Shown here one piece after another: positions 31,974 through 41,578 of a stretch of 64,000 bases of DNA. The stretch lies in the NCBI RefSeq assembly GCF_004345665.1, contig NZ_SLWR01000012.1:245370-309369 (forward strand). The letters run 5' to 3'. The notes beneath the pieces were generated by a model. That model was not told where the DNA came from. It did not search any database and was given only the letters and a program-made list of their open reading frames with translations. Position 1 is the stretch's first letter. The number at the start of each line of letters is the position of its first letter. The DNA is from Kribbella antiqua. GTDB lineage: Bacteria > Actinomycetota > Actinomycetes > Propionibacteriales > Kribbellaceae. Made by a program: the position numbers and the translations under genes.

Positions 31974-33287
31974 GTGGGTGTGGATGGACGAGGTGGTACC
32001 CGCGGGCAGCTCAGGAACGCCGGTTTGGCCATAGTCGCGGCGGCGCTGATCGGCTGCTGTCTGCCGGCCGCACCTGCGGTCGCGACACCGCCGCGGGGTG
32101 CCTGCAGCAACCCGGAACCGGGCCGTTCGGTGGTCCGGCCGTTGCCCTGGGCCCAGGATCTGCTCGGCGCCGAACGGGCCTGGCCGCACAGCACCGGTGC
32201 CGGCGTCACCGTGGCGGTGGTCGACTCCGGCGTCGACGCCGACCATCCGCAGTTGCACCGGCCCGGCAAGGTGCTGCCCGGCCGCGACTTCTTCCTGGTC
32301 GGCAAACTCCCGGGCAACTACGACTGCATCTCCCACGGCACCGCGGTGGCGAGCATCATCGCCGCCGATCCGGCCGCCGGGATCGGCTTTCACGGGATCG
32401 CCCCGGGGGCCCGGATCCTGCCGGTCCGGGTGACCGACCGGGAGACCGGCGACTCGGGCCAAGGCCGGGTGATCGATCAGGCGATCCTTGCCCGCGGCAT
32501 CATCTACGCGGTCGACCAGGGCGCCCGGGTGATCAACCTGTCGATGTCCGGTGGCGAGGACCAGAAGCAGGTTCGGCAGGCGATCGCCTACGCGGTCCGC
32601 AAGGACGTGGTGGTCGTCGCGGCGGCCGGTAACCGGCAGGCTGACGATGCCGGCCCGCTGCCCTCATATCCGGCGGCCTATCCCGGCGTACTGGGCGTCG
32701 GCGCCATCGACATCTCCGGAGCCCGGGCAAGCAATTCTCAGACCGGCCCGTACGTCGATCTGGTCGCGCCGGGCGAGGGCGTACTCGCGGCCACCCGCCG
32801 GACCGGTCACCAGTACGTCAGCGGCACCAGCTTCGCAACACCGTTCGTCTCGGCGACGGCTGCCCTGGTCCGTGCGGCCTGGCCGAAACTCACCGCCGCA
32901 CAGGTCATCCAGCGCCTCCGCGCGACCGCCACCCCGGCCCGCGGCGGGAGCGGCAGTCCGGAGTACGGCGCCGGCATCGTCGATCCGTACCGCGCAGTCA
33001 CCGAAGGGCTGGCCGGGTCGGCGAGAACGCTCCCGCGAGCAACCATGCCGCCACCGGACCAGCAACTGCTGGCAACCCGGGCGTGGTGGCGCGACGCCGC
33101 AGCCGAGGCTCGCGGAGTGACCAGCATGGCGGTCGGAGCCGCCCTGATCGTGACGGTGACCGGTGGGCTGCTCGCCGCCGGACGCCGGCGCCGCTGGCGG
33201 GCCGGTCGTACGTCGATCGTCCGCCGGCCGGCCCCACACGACCCGGCCGATCCGTTGCCGGAACACCTGTTCAGCCAGCGCTCCTGA
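31974..33287 (+). CDS. mycP: Type VII secretion mycosin (subtilisin-like protease)
   Basis: 437 residues, membrane-anchored serine protease of ESX systems. The signal/TM lies near 15-35. The catalytic triad is Asp84 (VVDSGVDADH), His121 (SHGTAVAS) and Ser286 (SGTSFATP). The N-terminal extension with Cys44 and Cys118 (SNPE, NYDCIS) is typical. A C-terminal TM helix (about 384-403, TSMAVGAALIVTVTGGLL) is followed by a basic tail. Start GTG 31974 with AAGGA before it; GTG 31980 is also possible. It is separated from the convergent ESX-like gene by a strong hairpin. Confidence 0.93.
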   Translation: MGVDGRGGTRGQLRNAGLAIVAAALIGCCLPAAPAVATPPRGACSNPEPGRSVVRPLPWAQDLLGAERAWPHSTGAGVTVAVVDSGVDADHPQLHRPGKVLPGRDFFLVGKLPGNYDCISHGTAVASIIAADPAAGIGFHGIAPGARILPVRVTDRETGDSGQGRVIDQAILARGIIYAVDQGARVINLSMSGGEDQKQVRQAIAYAVRKDVVVVAAAGNRQADDAGPLPSYPAAYPGVLGVGAIDISGARASNSQTGPYVDLVAPGEGVLAATRRTGHQYVSGTSFATPFVSATAALVRAAWPKLTAAQVIQRLRATATPARGGSGSPEYGAGIVDPYRAVTEGLAGSARTLPRATMPPPDQQLLATRAWWRDAAAEARGVTSMAVGAALIVTVTGGLLAAGRRRRWRAGRTSIVRRPAPHDPADPLPEHLFSQRS

Positions 33288-33294
33288 CAGCGAA

Positions 33295-33330
33295 GAAACG
33301 CTCGGCCGGGACATCCCAGCCGAGCGTTTC
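33295..33330. terminator. Bidirectional terminator between mycP and ESX-like gene
   Basis: Perfect 12-bp arms, GAAACGCTCGGC (33295-33306) and its complement (33319-33330), extend by three G-C pairs after one mismatch to a four-base loop. A-rich (left) and T-rich (right) ends serve both strands. Flanking genes converge here. Confidence 0.88.
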
Positions 33331-33346
33331 GTCGTATCCGGACCGG

Positions 33347-33658
33347 TCAGAGATCCATCAATGCATTGACCGCCACACCGGTGCGCTGACTCAGATGCTC
33401 ACCCTCGCCCAAGGATTGGTCGCTCTTGTTGGCGTGGTAGGTCGCCGTCTGGAAGACCTCGTCCACCTGGTTGGCATGATGGATGATCCCGCCGGTGGCT
33501 TCCCGGTTGTGGGCGTCGTCCCAGAGACCTTCGCCCTCCAGCCGACCGAAATCGGACCTGAAGAGCTCGAGGTTCTGGGACATTTCGTTCGCAGAGCTGT
33601 ACTGCTCTCCGATGTTCCGTTCGTATTCCCCGAAATGCATGTAGAACTTGCCCGACAT
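33347..33658 (-). CDS. ESX/WXG100-like secreted protein
   Basis: 103 residues forming two helices joined by a turn: EYERNIGEQYSSANEMSQNLELFRSDF, then the turn EGEGLWDDAHNREATGG (a variant of the WXG turn, with LW), and IIHHANQVDEVFQTATYHANKSD. Length and layout match WXG100 T7SS substrates. It is upstream of a second ESX-like gene on the same strand, 50 bases apart, so the two may pair. Ends at a shared terminator with mycP. Confidence 0.75.
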   Translation of the reverse strand: MSGKFYMHFGEYERNIGEQYSSANEMSQNLELFRSDFGRLEGEGLWDDAHNREATGGIIHHANQVDEVFQTATYHANKSDQSLGEGEHLSQRTGVAVNALMDL

Positions 33659-33708
33659 CCGAGCCTCCTATTCGTTGCCTGATGCAATGAGTTGTTCCGG
33701 CCTGACTC

Positions 33709-34029
33709 TCAGGCCGTCATGACGTCGCCCAGCGTCAGCGAGCTGGTCACGACGCCCACGGTGTTGGTGGTGTCGTTGCCGACCCGCATACCGGTGTCGG
33801 AGATCGTCTGGGCCCTGTTCACGTTCCGCATGGCGCCCTGGTCGATGACCTCGCTACTGCGCGTCGAGGCCATGCACGCCGACGTGTTGCCCAGTGCGTT
33901 GGGCAGATCGGCAGCGTTCGCTTGCGTCCTGGTCCGGTTCGCCGACTGGTTGTCCATGTACTGCAGCCCGCGCTGGCCGAGGATGGCGCGGACAGCCTCT
34001 CCGTCAACGTTGAGCCAAGGTGCGCTCAT
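33709..34029 (-). CDS. ESX-like small protein
   Basis: 106 residues. It starts SAPWLNVDGEAVRAILGQRGL and has a helix-rich body with NRTRTQANAADLPNALGNTSACMASTRSSE (core ANAADLPNALG), then a C-terminal DTTNTVGVVTSSLTLGDVM. Strong AAAGGAG ribosome site. The WXG motif is not evident, but size, composition and position between mycP, eccC and another ESX-like gene support a T7SS substrate or partner. Divergent from eccC across 154 bases. Confidence 0.65.
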   Translation of the reverse strand: MSAPWLNVDGEAVRAILGQRGLQYMDNQSANRTRTQANAADLPNALGNTSACMASTRSSEVIDQGAMRNVNRAQTISDTGMRVGNDTTNTVGVVTSSLTLGDVMTA

Positions 34030-34183
34030 CAGCTGACTCCTTTCTTTGCTGGTTGTCTGGCCGTTCCACGCTAGGAGCCGAGAACCTCCCGGACCCCTGG
34101 CGCGGCACGTTCCTGCCATCGCCGTCGGCACCGCGCCCAGCCGGTCCACGATCGGGCGTGAACCCGAGGAGAGGTGGTCGGTG

Positions 34184-37100
34184 ATGGCGACGATGGTGGT
34201 ACGGCGGCCGGACCGGCGGCCGGCACCGGACCTGCCTGGCGGCGAACTGGTGTTGTCCGCGCCACCGGAGGTCCCGGAGCCGGGCGGCCGGCAGTGGGCG
34301 CAGATGCTGATGGTGCTGCCGATGGTGGCGATGATGGGCGCGATGATGCTGTTGTTCTCGGGCAGCATCGGCGGTGGTCTCCGGATCGCGATCTACTCGC
34401 TGTTCGGTATCGGGATGGCCGGCATGATCGTGGCGAGTGTCTTCATGCGCTCGGGTGCGGGCAAGGCCGAGATGGGGCACGCCCGGCGCGGCTACCTGCG
34501 CGACCTCTCTCAGCAGCGGACCCGGTTGACGCGAGCGGTCGGCCAGCAGCGCACCACTCTGCACTACCTGCACCCGGAGCCGGAGAGTCTGTGGGCGCTG
34601 GCGGCGAGCCACCGGTTATGGGAACGGCGGCGCGACGACGAGGACTTCGGGATCGTCCGGATCGGCGTCGGCCCGCAGAGCCCGTCGGTCGCCGTCGTAC
34701 CTCCGGACACGCAGCCGCTGGAACGGCTGGAACCCCTGTCCGCGTTGGCGTTGCGGCGCTTCGTGTCCACCTACGCATTCGTGGCCGATCTCCCGCTGGC
34801 GATCGCGGTGACCGGCTTCGCCCGGATCCACTTCACCGGCGATCAGGCCCGATCCGCCGGGCTGGTCCGCGCGATGCTCGCGCAACTGGTGACGCTGCAC
34901 GCACCCGACCACCTGCGGGTGGCAGTCGTCGTCGGCGCGGATCAGCAGGCGGATTGGGACTGGATGAAGTGGTTGCCGCACGCCCTGCATCCGGACCGTA
35001 CCGACGCACTCGGCCCGGTCCGGCTGATCGCTCCGGCCATCGCCGCGGTCGAGGCGATGCTCGACGACCTGCTCGGTGGCCGGCCACGGTTCGATCCCGC
35101 CGCCGGTGACACGTTCGCCGGGCCCCAGCTCGTCGTCGTACTCGCCGGTGGTGACACCAGTGGCTCGGACCATCTGCTCGCGGACCGCGGTCTCGAGGGC
35201 GTCACGGTGCTCGACCTGGCGACCGTACCGCCGCGCTCGCTGGACGCCAGCGCGATCGTCCTCGACGTCGATCCCGACGGCTCTCTGACCAGCGAGACGA
35301 TCGAGGGCGAGGCCTGGCTCGGGCACGCCGACGAGTTCTCCCCCGTTGCCGCAGAAGGTCTTGCCCGGCAACTCGCGCCACTGCGACTGACCGTGGGTGC
35401 GCAGGGCGACCAGCCGTTGAGTGCCGATCTCGGCCTGGAAGACCTGCTGGAACTGGGCGATCCGTACGACTTCGATCCGGCCCGGACCTGGGTCCAGCGA
35501 CCCAGCCGGGACCGGCTCCGGGTTCGCTTCGGCCTGCGTGCCGACGGGCTGCCGATCGAGCTCGACCTGAAGGAGTCGGCGCAGGAGGGCATGGGCCCGC
35601 ATGGGTTGCTGATCGGTGCCACCGGATCGGGCAAGAGTGAACTGCTGCGCACGCTGGTGCTGGCGCTGGCGATCGCCCATCCGCCCCGGTCGCTGAACTT
35701 CGCGCTGATCGACTACAAGGGTGGCGCGACGTTCGCGACGCTGGACAAACTGCCGCACACCAGTGCGACGATCACCAACCTGGCCGACGAGCTGCACCTG
35801 GTCGACCGGATGACCGACGCCATCAACGGTGAACTGATCCGCCGTCAGGAGCTGCTCCGGGCCGCGGGCAACTTCGCCTCGCTGCGCGACTACGAGAAGG
35901 CACGGGTGGCCGGCGCGCCGCTGCCCGAAGTGCCTACCCTGCTGGTGATCTGCGACGAATTCAGCGAGCTGCTGAGTGACCGGCCCGACTTCATCGACAT
36001 GTTCGTGCAGATCGGCCGGGTCGGACGGTCGCTGGGTGTTCATCTGCTGCTCGCCAGCCAGCGGCTGGACGAAGGCCGGATGCGCGGGTTGGAGACTCAC
36101 CTGTCCTTCCGGATCGGACTGCGGACCTTCTCGGACATGGACAGCCGCACGGTGCTCGGCGTGAACGACGCGTTCCTGTTGCCGCGGGCACCTGGTCATG
36201 GCTTCCTCCGGATCGGTACGGAGCAGATGGACCGATTCCGTTCGGCGTACGTGTCCGGGGTACACCGGCGGCCGGTCGTCGGGGCGCTTCCGCTGGCACC
36301 GGACAACTCGGTGGAACTGCATGACTACGTCAGCGGGTATGTCGCCCCGCCGGCGGAGTCCGAGGAAGCCGATCGGCCCCGGCCGGACGACGCGTTCGAC
36401 GAGAGCGTCGGCGAGACCTTGATGGACATCCTGGTCGAGAAGATGACCGGTCGGGGCGATCCCGCGTACCAGATCTGGCTGCCCCCGTTGGGCGATTCGC
36501 CGACCTTGGGCGACCTACTCGGCCCGCCCCGGAACGAACCCGGTCGAGGGTTGGTGGCGGGCGAGCCGAACCTGGCCGGCAGTCTGATCGCCCGCGCCGG
36601 CATCGTCGACCGTCCGCTCGAACAGCGGCGCGATCCGCTGCAGCTCGACTTGTCGGGCAGCGGCGGGCACGTCGCCATCGTCGGCGGCCCGCACACCGGC
36701 AAGAGCACGCTGCTCGCCTCGGCCATCCTGTCGCTGGCTCTCACCCACACACCGGCTGAAGTGCAGTTCTACTGCCTCGACTTCGGCGGCGGTGTCCTGA
36801 CCGGGTTGCGCGGCCTGCCGCACGTCGGCGGGGTGGCGGGGCGGCAAGACACCAACGCGGTCCGGCGCACTGTCGTGGAGATGATGAACCTGATCGCCGC
36901 CCGCGAGCGCGAGTTCGCCGAGCAGGGGATCGACGGCATGGCCTCCTACCGTGAGCTCCGCCGCACCGGCGCGCTGCCGGACTCGTCGCACGGGGACGTG
37001 TTCCTGGTCGTCGACGGCTGGCTCACGGTCCGCAACGACTATGAGGACCTCGAGCTGTTCCTGGCCGACATCGCCACCCGCGGTCTCGCGTACGGCGTGC

Positions 37101-38143
37101 ACCTGCTGGTCAGCGCGGCCCGCTGGTTCGACATCAGGACGAACGTCCGCGACCTGTGCGGAACCAAGCTGGAATTGAAGATCGGCGATCCGATCGACTC
37201 CTTCCTGGATCGCCGGACCGCATTGCTGGTACCGGAGGACTCGCCCGGTCGTGGCATCACGGCGAGCAAGCACCAGTTCCTGTCCGCCGAACCCAGGCTG
37301 TCCGGCGATCCGGGCGAGCGCATCTCCGCCGGCCTCGGCCGGCTGGTCGAGCAGATCGCCTCGGCCTGGACCGGTGACACTGCGCCGCGGGTGCTGTTGC
37401 TGCCCGGCGAAGTGCCGTACGAGCAACTGGACGGCGAGAGCGATCCGGAGCGCGGCCTGGCCGTCGGAGTGGTGGAGCGGGATCTCTCGCCCGTCCGGCT
37501 GGACTTCACCGCCGATCCCTGTTTCATCGTGCTCGGCGACACCGCCGCCGGGAAGAGCGGCTTCCTCCGCACGCTGGCCGGACGTCTCCAGGAGGCCTAC
37601 ACGCCGGACCAGGCCCGGCTGCTGGTAATCGACCACCGGCGCAGCCTGCTCGGCGGAGTCGAGAGCGAGCACTTGCTGGGATACGGGACCAACCACCAGG
37701 CGACGGCCGCACTCGTGAACGACGTCTGCGCAGCCCTGACCGAACGACTCCCCGGGCCGGAGGTGACGGCCGCGCAGCTGCGGGACAGGTCGTGGTGGGA
37801 GGGGCCGGACCTCTTCGTGCTGATCGACGACTACGACCTCGTCGCCACCTCGGAGGGGCACCCGTTGATGCCGCTGCTGCCGTTCATCCCGCAGGCGTCC
37901 GACATCGGATTGCGTCTTGTCGTCGCCCGCCGTACCGGCGGTGCCGCCCGGGGCTTCTTCGAGCCGGTGCTGGCCCGGCTGCGCGACATCGCCTCGCCCG
38001 GACTGCAGCTGTCCGGCAGCCGCGAGGAAGGCCCGTTGCTCGGCGGCGTGCGCCCACAGCAACTACCCCCTGGCCGCGGCCGATTGATCAGCCGCCAAGG
38101 CACGACTCAGCTGATCCAGCTGACCTTGCCACCCAGCCCCTGA
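34184..38143 (+). CDS. eccC: Type VII secretion FtsK/SpoIIIE ATPase EccC (EccCa-EccCb fused)
   Basis: 1319 residues, motor of the T7SS. Two TM helices at about 41-59 and 66-88. Three RecA-like modules follow, with P-loops GATGSGKS (478-485), GGPHTGKST (834-842) and GDTAAGKS (1118-1125), and Walker B strands LLVICDEFSEL, VFLVVDGWL and LFVLIDDYDLV. Only the first has the acidic DE pair typical of a fully active site, as in known EccC proteins. The single-chain form corresponds to EccCa plus EccCb. ATG 34184 with GAGGAGAGG upstream; GTG 34181 is possible. Confidence 0.95.
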   Translation: MATMVVRRPDRRPAPDLPGGELVLSAPPEVPEPGGRQWAQMLMVLPMVAMMGAMMLLFSGSIGGGLRIAIYSLFGIGMAGMIVASVFMRSGAGKAEMGHARRGYLRDLSQQRTRLTRAVGQQRTTLHYLHPEPESLWALAASHRLWERRRDDEDFGIVRIGVGPQSPSVAVVPPDTQPLERLEPLSALALRRFVSTYAFVADLPLAIAVTGFARIHFTGDQARSAGLVRAMLAQLVTLHAPDHLRVAVVVGADQQADWDWMKWLPHALHPDRTDALGPVRLIAPAIAAVEAMLDDLLGGRPRFDPAAGDTFAGPQLVVVLAGGDTSGSDHLLADRGLEGVTVLDLATVPPRSLDASAIVLDVDPDGSLTSETIEGEAWLGHADEFSPVAAEGLARQLAPLRLTVGAQGDQPLSADLGLEDLLELGDPYDFDPARTWVQRPSRDRLRVRFGLRADGLPIELDLKESAQEGMGPHGLLIGATGSGKSELLRTLVLALAIAHPPRSLNFALIDYKGGATFATLDKLPHTSATITNLADELHLVDRMTDAINGELIRRQELLRAAGNFASLRDYEKARVAGAPLPEVPTLLVICDEFSELLSDRPDFIDMFVQIGRVGRSLGVHLLLASQRLDEGRMRGLETHLSFRIGLRTFSDMDSRTVLGVNDAFLLPRAPGHGFLRIGTEQMDRFRSAYVSGVHRRPVVGALPLAPDNSVELHDYVSGYVAPPAESEEADRPRPDDAFDESVGETLMDILVEKMTGRGDPAYQIWLPPLGDSPTLGDLLGPPRNEPGRGLVAGEPNLAGSLIARAGIVDRPLEQRRDPLQLDLSGSGGHVAIVGGPHTGKSTLLASAILSLALTHTPAEVQFYCLDFGGGVLTGLRGLPHVGGVAGRQDTNAVRRTVVEMMNLIAAREREFAEQGIDGMASYRELRRTGALPDSSHGDVFLVVDGWLTVRNDYEDLELFLADIATRGLAYGVHLLVSAARWFDIRTNVRDLCGTKLELKIGDPIDSFLDRRTALLVPEDSPGRGITASKHQFLSAEPRLSGDPGERISAGLGRLVEQIASAWTGDTAPRVLLLPGEVPYEQLDGESDPERGLAVGVVERDLSPVRLDFTADPCFIVLGDTAAGKSGFLRTLAGRLQEAYTPDQARLLVIDHRRSLLGGVESEHLLGYGTNHQATAALVNDVCAALTERLPGPEVTAAQLRDRSWWEGPDLFVLIDDYDLVATSEGHPLMPLLPFIPQASDIGLRLVVARRTGGAARGFFEPVLARLRDIASPGLQLSGSREEGPLLGGVRPQQLPPGRGRLISRQGTTQLIQLTLPPSP

Positions 38144-38174
38144 ACCCCAACCAGCACGAGAAAGGAGAAGCACG

Positions 38175-38522
38175 ATGGCACAGATCGATATCAACAACAT
38201 CCTGATGTTCGAAGCCACCGCCGGGCAGTACGACACACAGGCAGGGCGACTCGAAGACGGCGCCGACGAGATGCGTAAGCCGTGCTCGATCCCGGCCGGC
38301 GGTATCTTCGGCAGGGACCTGATGGTGACAGCGCTGAACGCCGCGCATATCAGCGCCGCCGACAAGATCATGACGGCGATGCGCGGATTCCAGGCCTATT
38401 CCGGCGCTCTGAAGACCATCGGTGCCGAGTCCCGCAACACCATGGAGGTCACTGTCGGGCTACTGGGAAGCACCTTGAACGCCTACGAGCGCGCGGACCA
38501 GGCCACCCCGGGAGGCAACTGA
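38175..38522 (+). CDS. ESX/EspC-like small protein
   Basis: 115 residues. Starts MAQIDINNILMFEATAGQYDTQ, with a cysteine-proline turn MRKPCSIPAGGIFG and a long second half DKIMTAMRGFQAYSGALKTIG. Helix-turn-helix dimensions match T7SS WXG100-like proteins without the motif. Good AAAGGAG ribosome site. It lies directly after eccC and its stop overlaps (TGATG) the start of the PPE-like gene, a typical PE/PPE or Esx pair arrangement. Confidence 0.7.
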   Translation: MAQIDINNILMFEATAGQYDTQAGRLEDGADEMRKPCSIPAGGIFGRDLMVTALNAAHISAADKIMTAMRGFQAYSGALKTIGAESRNTMEVTVGLLGSTLNAYERADQATPGGN

Positions 38523-40069
38523 TGGCAGACGCACCCCCCGCCACGTATGCGGAGCAAGCACAGAACGCTGGTACGAACCTCGGCCAGCTCGTCGCTCTCG
38601 CGCAGACCTTCAGAAACTTGGCGGATGGCGAGCGGCAGATACTCGACGGGTTGCGGGCGGAGCGAGATCGATGGCCGACCGTGGCCACGGCCATCGACGC
38701 CGTCGGAACCAGCTTCTGGCAATCGTCGCAAGCCCTCAGACAAGACTGGCGCAGTGATGTGGTTGCTGACACGTTCGAAACGGCGGCGGCGCGGAGCCAC
38801 GGGTCGCTCGCCCAGATGTCGGCCCAGCTGACCGGCCAGCAAGCCGGTGGACCGTCGGCGTCCAGCGGCAGCCTGGGCGCACTGATCGATCCCATCATGC
38901 GCGACATCCCAGTGGTCGCCGACCAAGCCAGCCAATTGGCGCGCCAGCTCGAGCAGATGCAGAGCCAAGCTCTCTCCACCGAAGGCTATGCCCAGGGCCT
39001 GGCGATCAACGATGGACCCCTGCGGGAGGCGAGCGCCGCTCTGATCACGTTGGGCGGGAATCTCGACAACCTCGGCGCGCGGTACCAGGCAGTGGGAAGG
39101 GCGGCACAGTCCATGGCCAACGGCATGGAATGGCTGGGCCCGCACAGTGATGTCAGCGGTGGTCAGCTGGCCAGGACTCCAGGCGGCGGACCCAGCGGCC
39201 CGAGTGGGGGGCCGAGTGGTGGGCCTAGTGGCGGCCCGACCGGCGGCGAGCAGCCAGGCGGCGAACAACCCGGCGGTGAGCAACCGGGCGGCGAACAGCC
39301 AGGCGGCGAACAACCTGGCGGTGAGCAGGCTGGCGAGCAGCCGGGCGCGGTGCCGGGCGGGACTGAGCTGCAAGGCACGCAGACGGTGCCGAAACCGGTC
39401 ACTCCGCTGGCTCCGATCGGCGGGGTCGACACCCCACCCGGATCGCCGATGACTCCGCTCACCCCCATCACACCGATCCCTTCGGCCAACCCCGGCCGCG
39501 GTATCACCGGCGGTAGGCCGCCGGGTGGCGGCGGTATCGGCGGCGGGATCGGCGGCGGTATCGGCTCGATCGGCGGCGGCAGCTCGAAGCTCGACGGGAT
39601 CAAGCCGATCGGCAAGGTCGGCGAGCCGATTCCGTCGGTCGCGAAGACCGGCACGGCGGAGAACGTCGCATCCTCCGGGCGGGCACCGAGCCTGCCGGGT
39701 GGAGTCGGCACCGGCACCGCCGGTGGCAGTGCGCAGGGTTCGTCCGGGATTCCACCGATGATGCCGCCGATGGGTGGTGCGGCGGCCGCAGGCGGCGCCG
39801 GACGGGGTGGCAAGCCAGGTACGGGCGCGATCCGGCCGACTGGACGGGATCGTGGCCGGGCCACCGGCTCGACCCCGGGAGTCCCGGACCGGTTGCGCGG
39901 GAAGGCCGGTCAGCGGTCTGCGTTCCCGTCGGTTCCGGCCGCGAAGAGCGTGACCCGGCAGGACCGGCCGGACACTCTGGAGATCCTCGACGAGGAGCTG
40001 TGGACCGTGGAGGCCGCACCCGGGGCCGCGGCAGCCGACCCGCAGCGCAGTCGCCGGCTGGCCACCTGA
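38522..40069 (+). CDS. PPE-like T7SS-associated protein with Gly/Pro/Glu repeats
   Basis: 515 residues. Residues 1-205 are helical and WXG-superfamily-like: TFRNLADGERQILDGLRAERDRWPT, then SFWQSSQALRQDW. After about 212 come repeats: SGGP copies, then GGEQP repeated five times, and Gly/Pro/Ile-rich stretches (GGGIGGGIGGGIG). The C-terminus DTLEILDEELWTVE is conserved-looking and acidic. Coupled to the ESX-like gene before it. Probably an exported, heterodimer-forming substrate with a wall- or surface-spanning repeat. Followed by a strong terminator. Confidence 0.75.
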   Translation: MADAPPATYAEQAQNAGTNLGQLVALAQTFRNLADGERQILDGLRAERDRWPTVATAIDAVGTSFWQSSQALRQDWRSDVVADTFETAAARSHGSLAQMSAQLTGQQAGGPSASSGSLGALIDPIMRDIPVVADQASQLARQLEQMQSQALSTEGYAQGLAINDGPLREASAALITLGGNLDNLGARYQAVGRAAQSMANGMEWLGPHSDVSGGQLARTPGGGPSGPSGGPSGGPSGGPTGGEQPGGEQPGGEQPGGEQPGGEQPGGEQAGEQPGAVPGGTELQGTQTVPKPVTPLAPIGGVDTPPGSPMTPLTPITPIPSANPGRGITGGRPPGGGGIGGGIGGGIGSIGGGSSKLDGIKPIGKVGEPIPSVAKTGTAENVASSGRAPSLPGGVGTGTAGGSAQGSSGIPPMMPPMGGAAAAGGAGRGGKPGTGAIRPTGRDRGRATGSTPGVPDRLRGKAGQRSAFPSVPAAKSVTRQDRPDTLEILDEELWTVEAAPGAAAADPQRSRRLAT

Positions 40070-40080
40070 TCAGCACAAAG

Positions 40081-40115
40081 AAGATGTCCCCGGCCGAGGC
40101 GGCCGGGGACATCTT
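40081..40115. terminator. Bidirectional terminator between PPE-like gene and eccB
   Basis: Perfect 16-bp arms at 40081-40096 (AAGATGTCCCCGGCCG) and 40100-40115 with a three-base loop AGG, flanked by A- and T-rich bases. It serves the convergent PPE-like and eccB transcripts. Confidence 0.92.
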
Positions 40116-40155
40116 TCGTTACGGGCCTGGCGGCCGTCGGGGCGTTCGTTGTGGG

Positions 40156-41577
40156 TCAGGCGACTGGGCGGGTGGCGTCGGCGGGGTTGAGGCCGGGGCC
40201 TTCGGGGATGCGGGTGATCAGTTCGGCTGGGAGTTGGACGGGGCGCGTGCCGCCGTACCCGAGGATGTCGAGGAGTTTGGGGTCGCCGAGGGGGTACGCG
40301 CGGCCCATGTCGGTGACCAGGACGATCGTGCCGGCGGGTGCGCGGCTGGACGGCATCGCCTCGACCACGGCGGCCGAGCCGGGCTGGACGATGATCCGGT
40401 CGGCCAGCGCCGTACCCAGCGGACCGCGCTTCGGCGTCATCATCACCGGATCCCGGGCCGGCAGACCGGCATTGATCGTGATCGACGGGGTTCGCTGGCC
40501 AGGACCGAACGACGCGCAGACCGCACTCGTGTCGCCGCTCGGATCCGCGAACGCCGGCCGGGTGCGCGGCAGCTCGCCGGTCCCCGACTCGTCCGGGACC
40601 GGGTCCGACCGACCGACCGAGATCAGGCTGATCTCGATCGCGGTCGGTCCTTTCCCGCCGTAGGCCGCGGTGCTCGGTTCGTACGCGCGCTGCACGTCGT
40701 ACTGCAGCGCGGAGATCGGCAGCAGCCGGTCCCGGGTGGCGAGGTAGTACTGCAGCCCGTCTCCGGAGGTCTTGACCACGAACAGCTGACCGATCTTCGT
40801 CGTCGGCCGGCCGTCGATCGCGGTCGACGGGGCCCCGATCGCGGCCGGCTTCATCGGTGCGATCGGTTGTCCGTCGGGGAGCGCGGCGACGAAGGCGGCG
40901 CCGACGCGGGCCCACGGCTCCGCACCAAGCGCCAGGCCGACCAGGGCCGCGTCGGCCGTGATCCGGTGCCGCAGACCGTTCATGATCAGGTACCGGTCGC
41001 CGCTCTCGATCACCTGTACCAGCAGGGCTTTGCCGCCGAGTGGCTGCGCCACCGACGGTCCGGCGCCGACCATCAGGACGGACTCGCTGGTCCGTTCGCC
41101 CGAGGAGCTCACCACCGGCTGGGAACACAACGTCCAGGCGCCGGACAGCAACCGGTTCGCCGGAGCCAGCGCGTCGGGCGCGTCCGGGATCCCGATCCGA
41201 GGCCCGCGCGGTACCCCACGGAGCGAACGCTCGGACACCTGCCGAGTGGTGCCTTTCTTGCCCAGGGCAAGCAGTGCGGACACGTAGTTGGTGACCGGGT
41301 GCAGCCGGCCGTCCAGGTACACGTACCGGGTGCCGGTCTCCTTTTCGACGACCACCGTATCCGCGGCCTGCCACGCCTTGCTGCCACCAGGTACGACGAG
41401 CCCGTACACAGTGACCCCGGCCAATACCAGGAGCGCCACGATCACGCCACCGAAGGCCGCCGCCAGCGGCCGGCGGAAGGGTGGCTGCTCGGGATCGGAC
41501 TCCCTGGTGACCAACGCGGACACCATCCGCTGACCGAGGAACTGATGCGACTGCAACTGGTCCTTGCGGGTTGCCAT
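40156..41577 (-). CDS. eccB: Type VII secretion protein EccB
   Basis: 473 residues. The cytoplasmic N-terminus has MATRKDQLQSHQFLGQRMVSALV, the EccB signature (core DQLQSHQFL), followed by one TM helix (about 40-62) and a large extracytoplasmic domain. Cys151 and Cys354 are positioned to form the conserved disulfide. EccB is part of the inner-membrane complex and has been linked to ATPase activity in mycobacteria. It lies one base after the eccD stop, in the same operon. Confidence 0.95.
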   Translation of the reverse strand: MATRKDQLQSHQFLGQRMVSALVTRESDPEQPPFRRPLAAAFGGVIVALLVLAGVTVYGLVVPGGSKAWQAADTVVVEKETGTRYVYLDGRLHPVTNYVSALLALGKKGTTRQVSERSLRGVPRGPRIGIPDAPDALAPANRLLSGAWTLCSQPVVSSSGERTSESVLMVGAGPSVAQPLGGKALLVQVIESGDRYLIMNGLRHRITADAALVGLALGAEPWARVGAAFVAALPDGQPIAPMKPAAIGAPSTAIDGRPTTKIGQLFVVKTSGDGLQYYLATRDRLLPISALQYDVQRAYEPSTAAYGGKGPTAIEISLISVGRSDPVPDESGTGELPRTRPAFADPSGDTSAVCASFGPGQRTPSITINAGLPARDPVMMTPKRGPLGTALADRIIVQPGSAAVVEAMPSSRAPAGTIVLVTDMGRAYPLGDPKLLDILGYGGTRPVQLPAELITRIPEGPGLNPADATRPVA

Positions 41578-41578
41578 C

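Noticed and set aside
39230..39340. GGCGAGCAGCC-type repeats considered as a mobile or CRISPR repeat
   Set aside because: They are in-frame GGEQP codons of the PPE-like protein.
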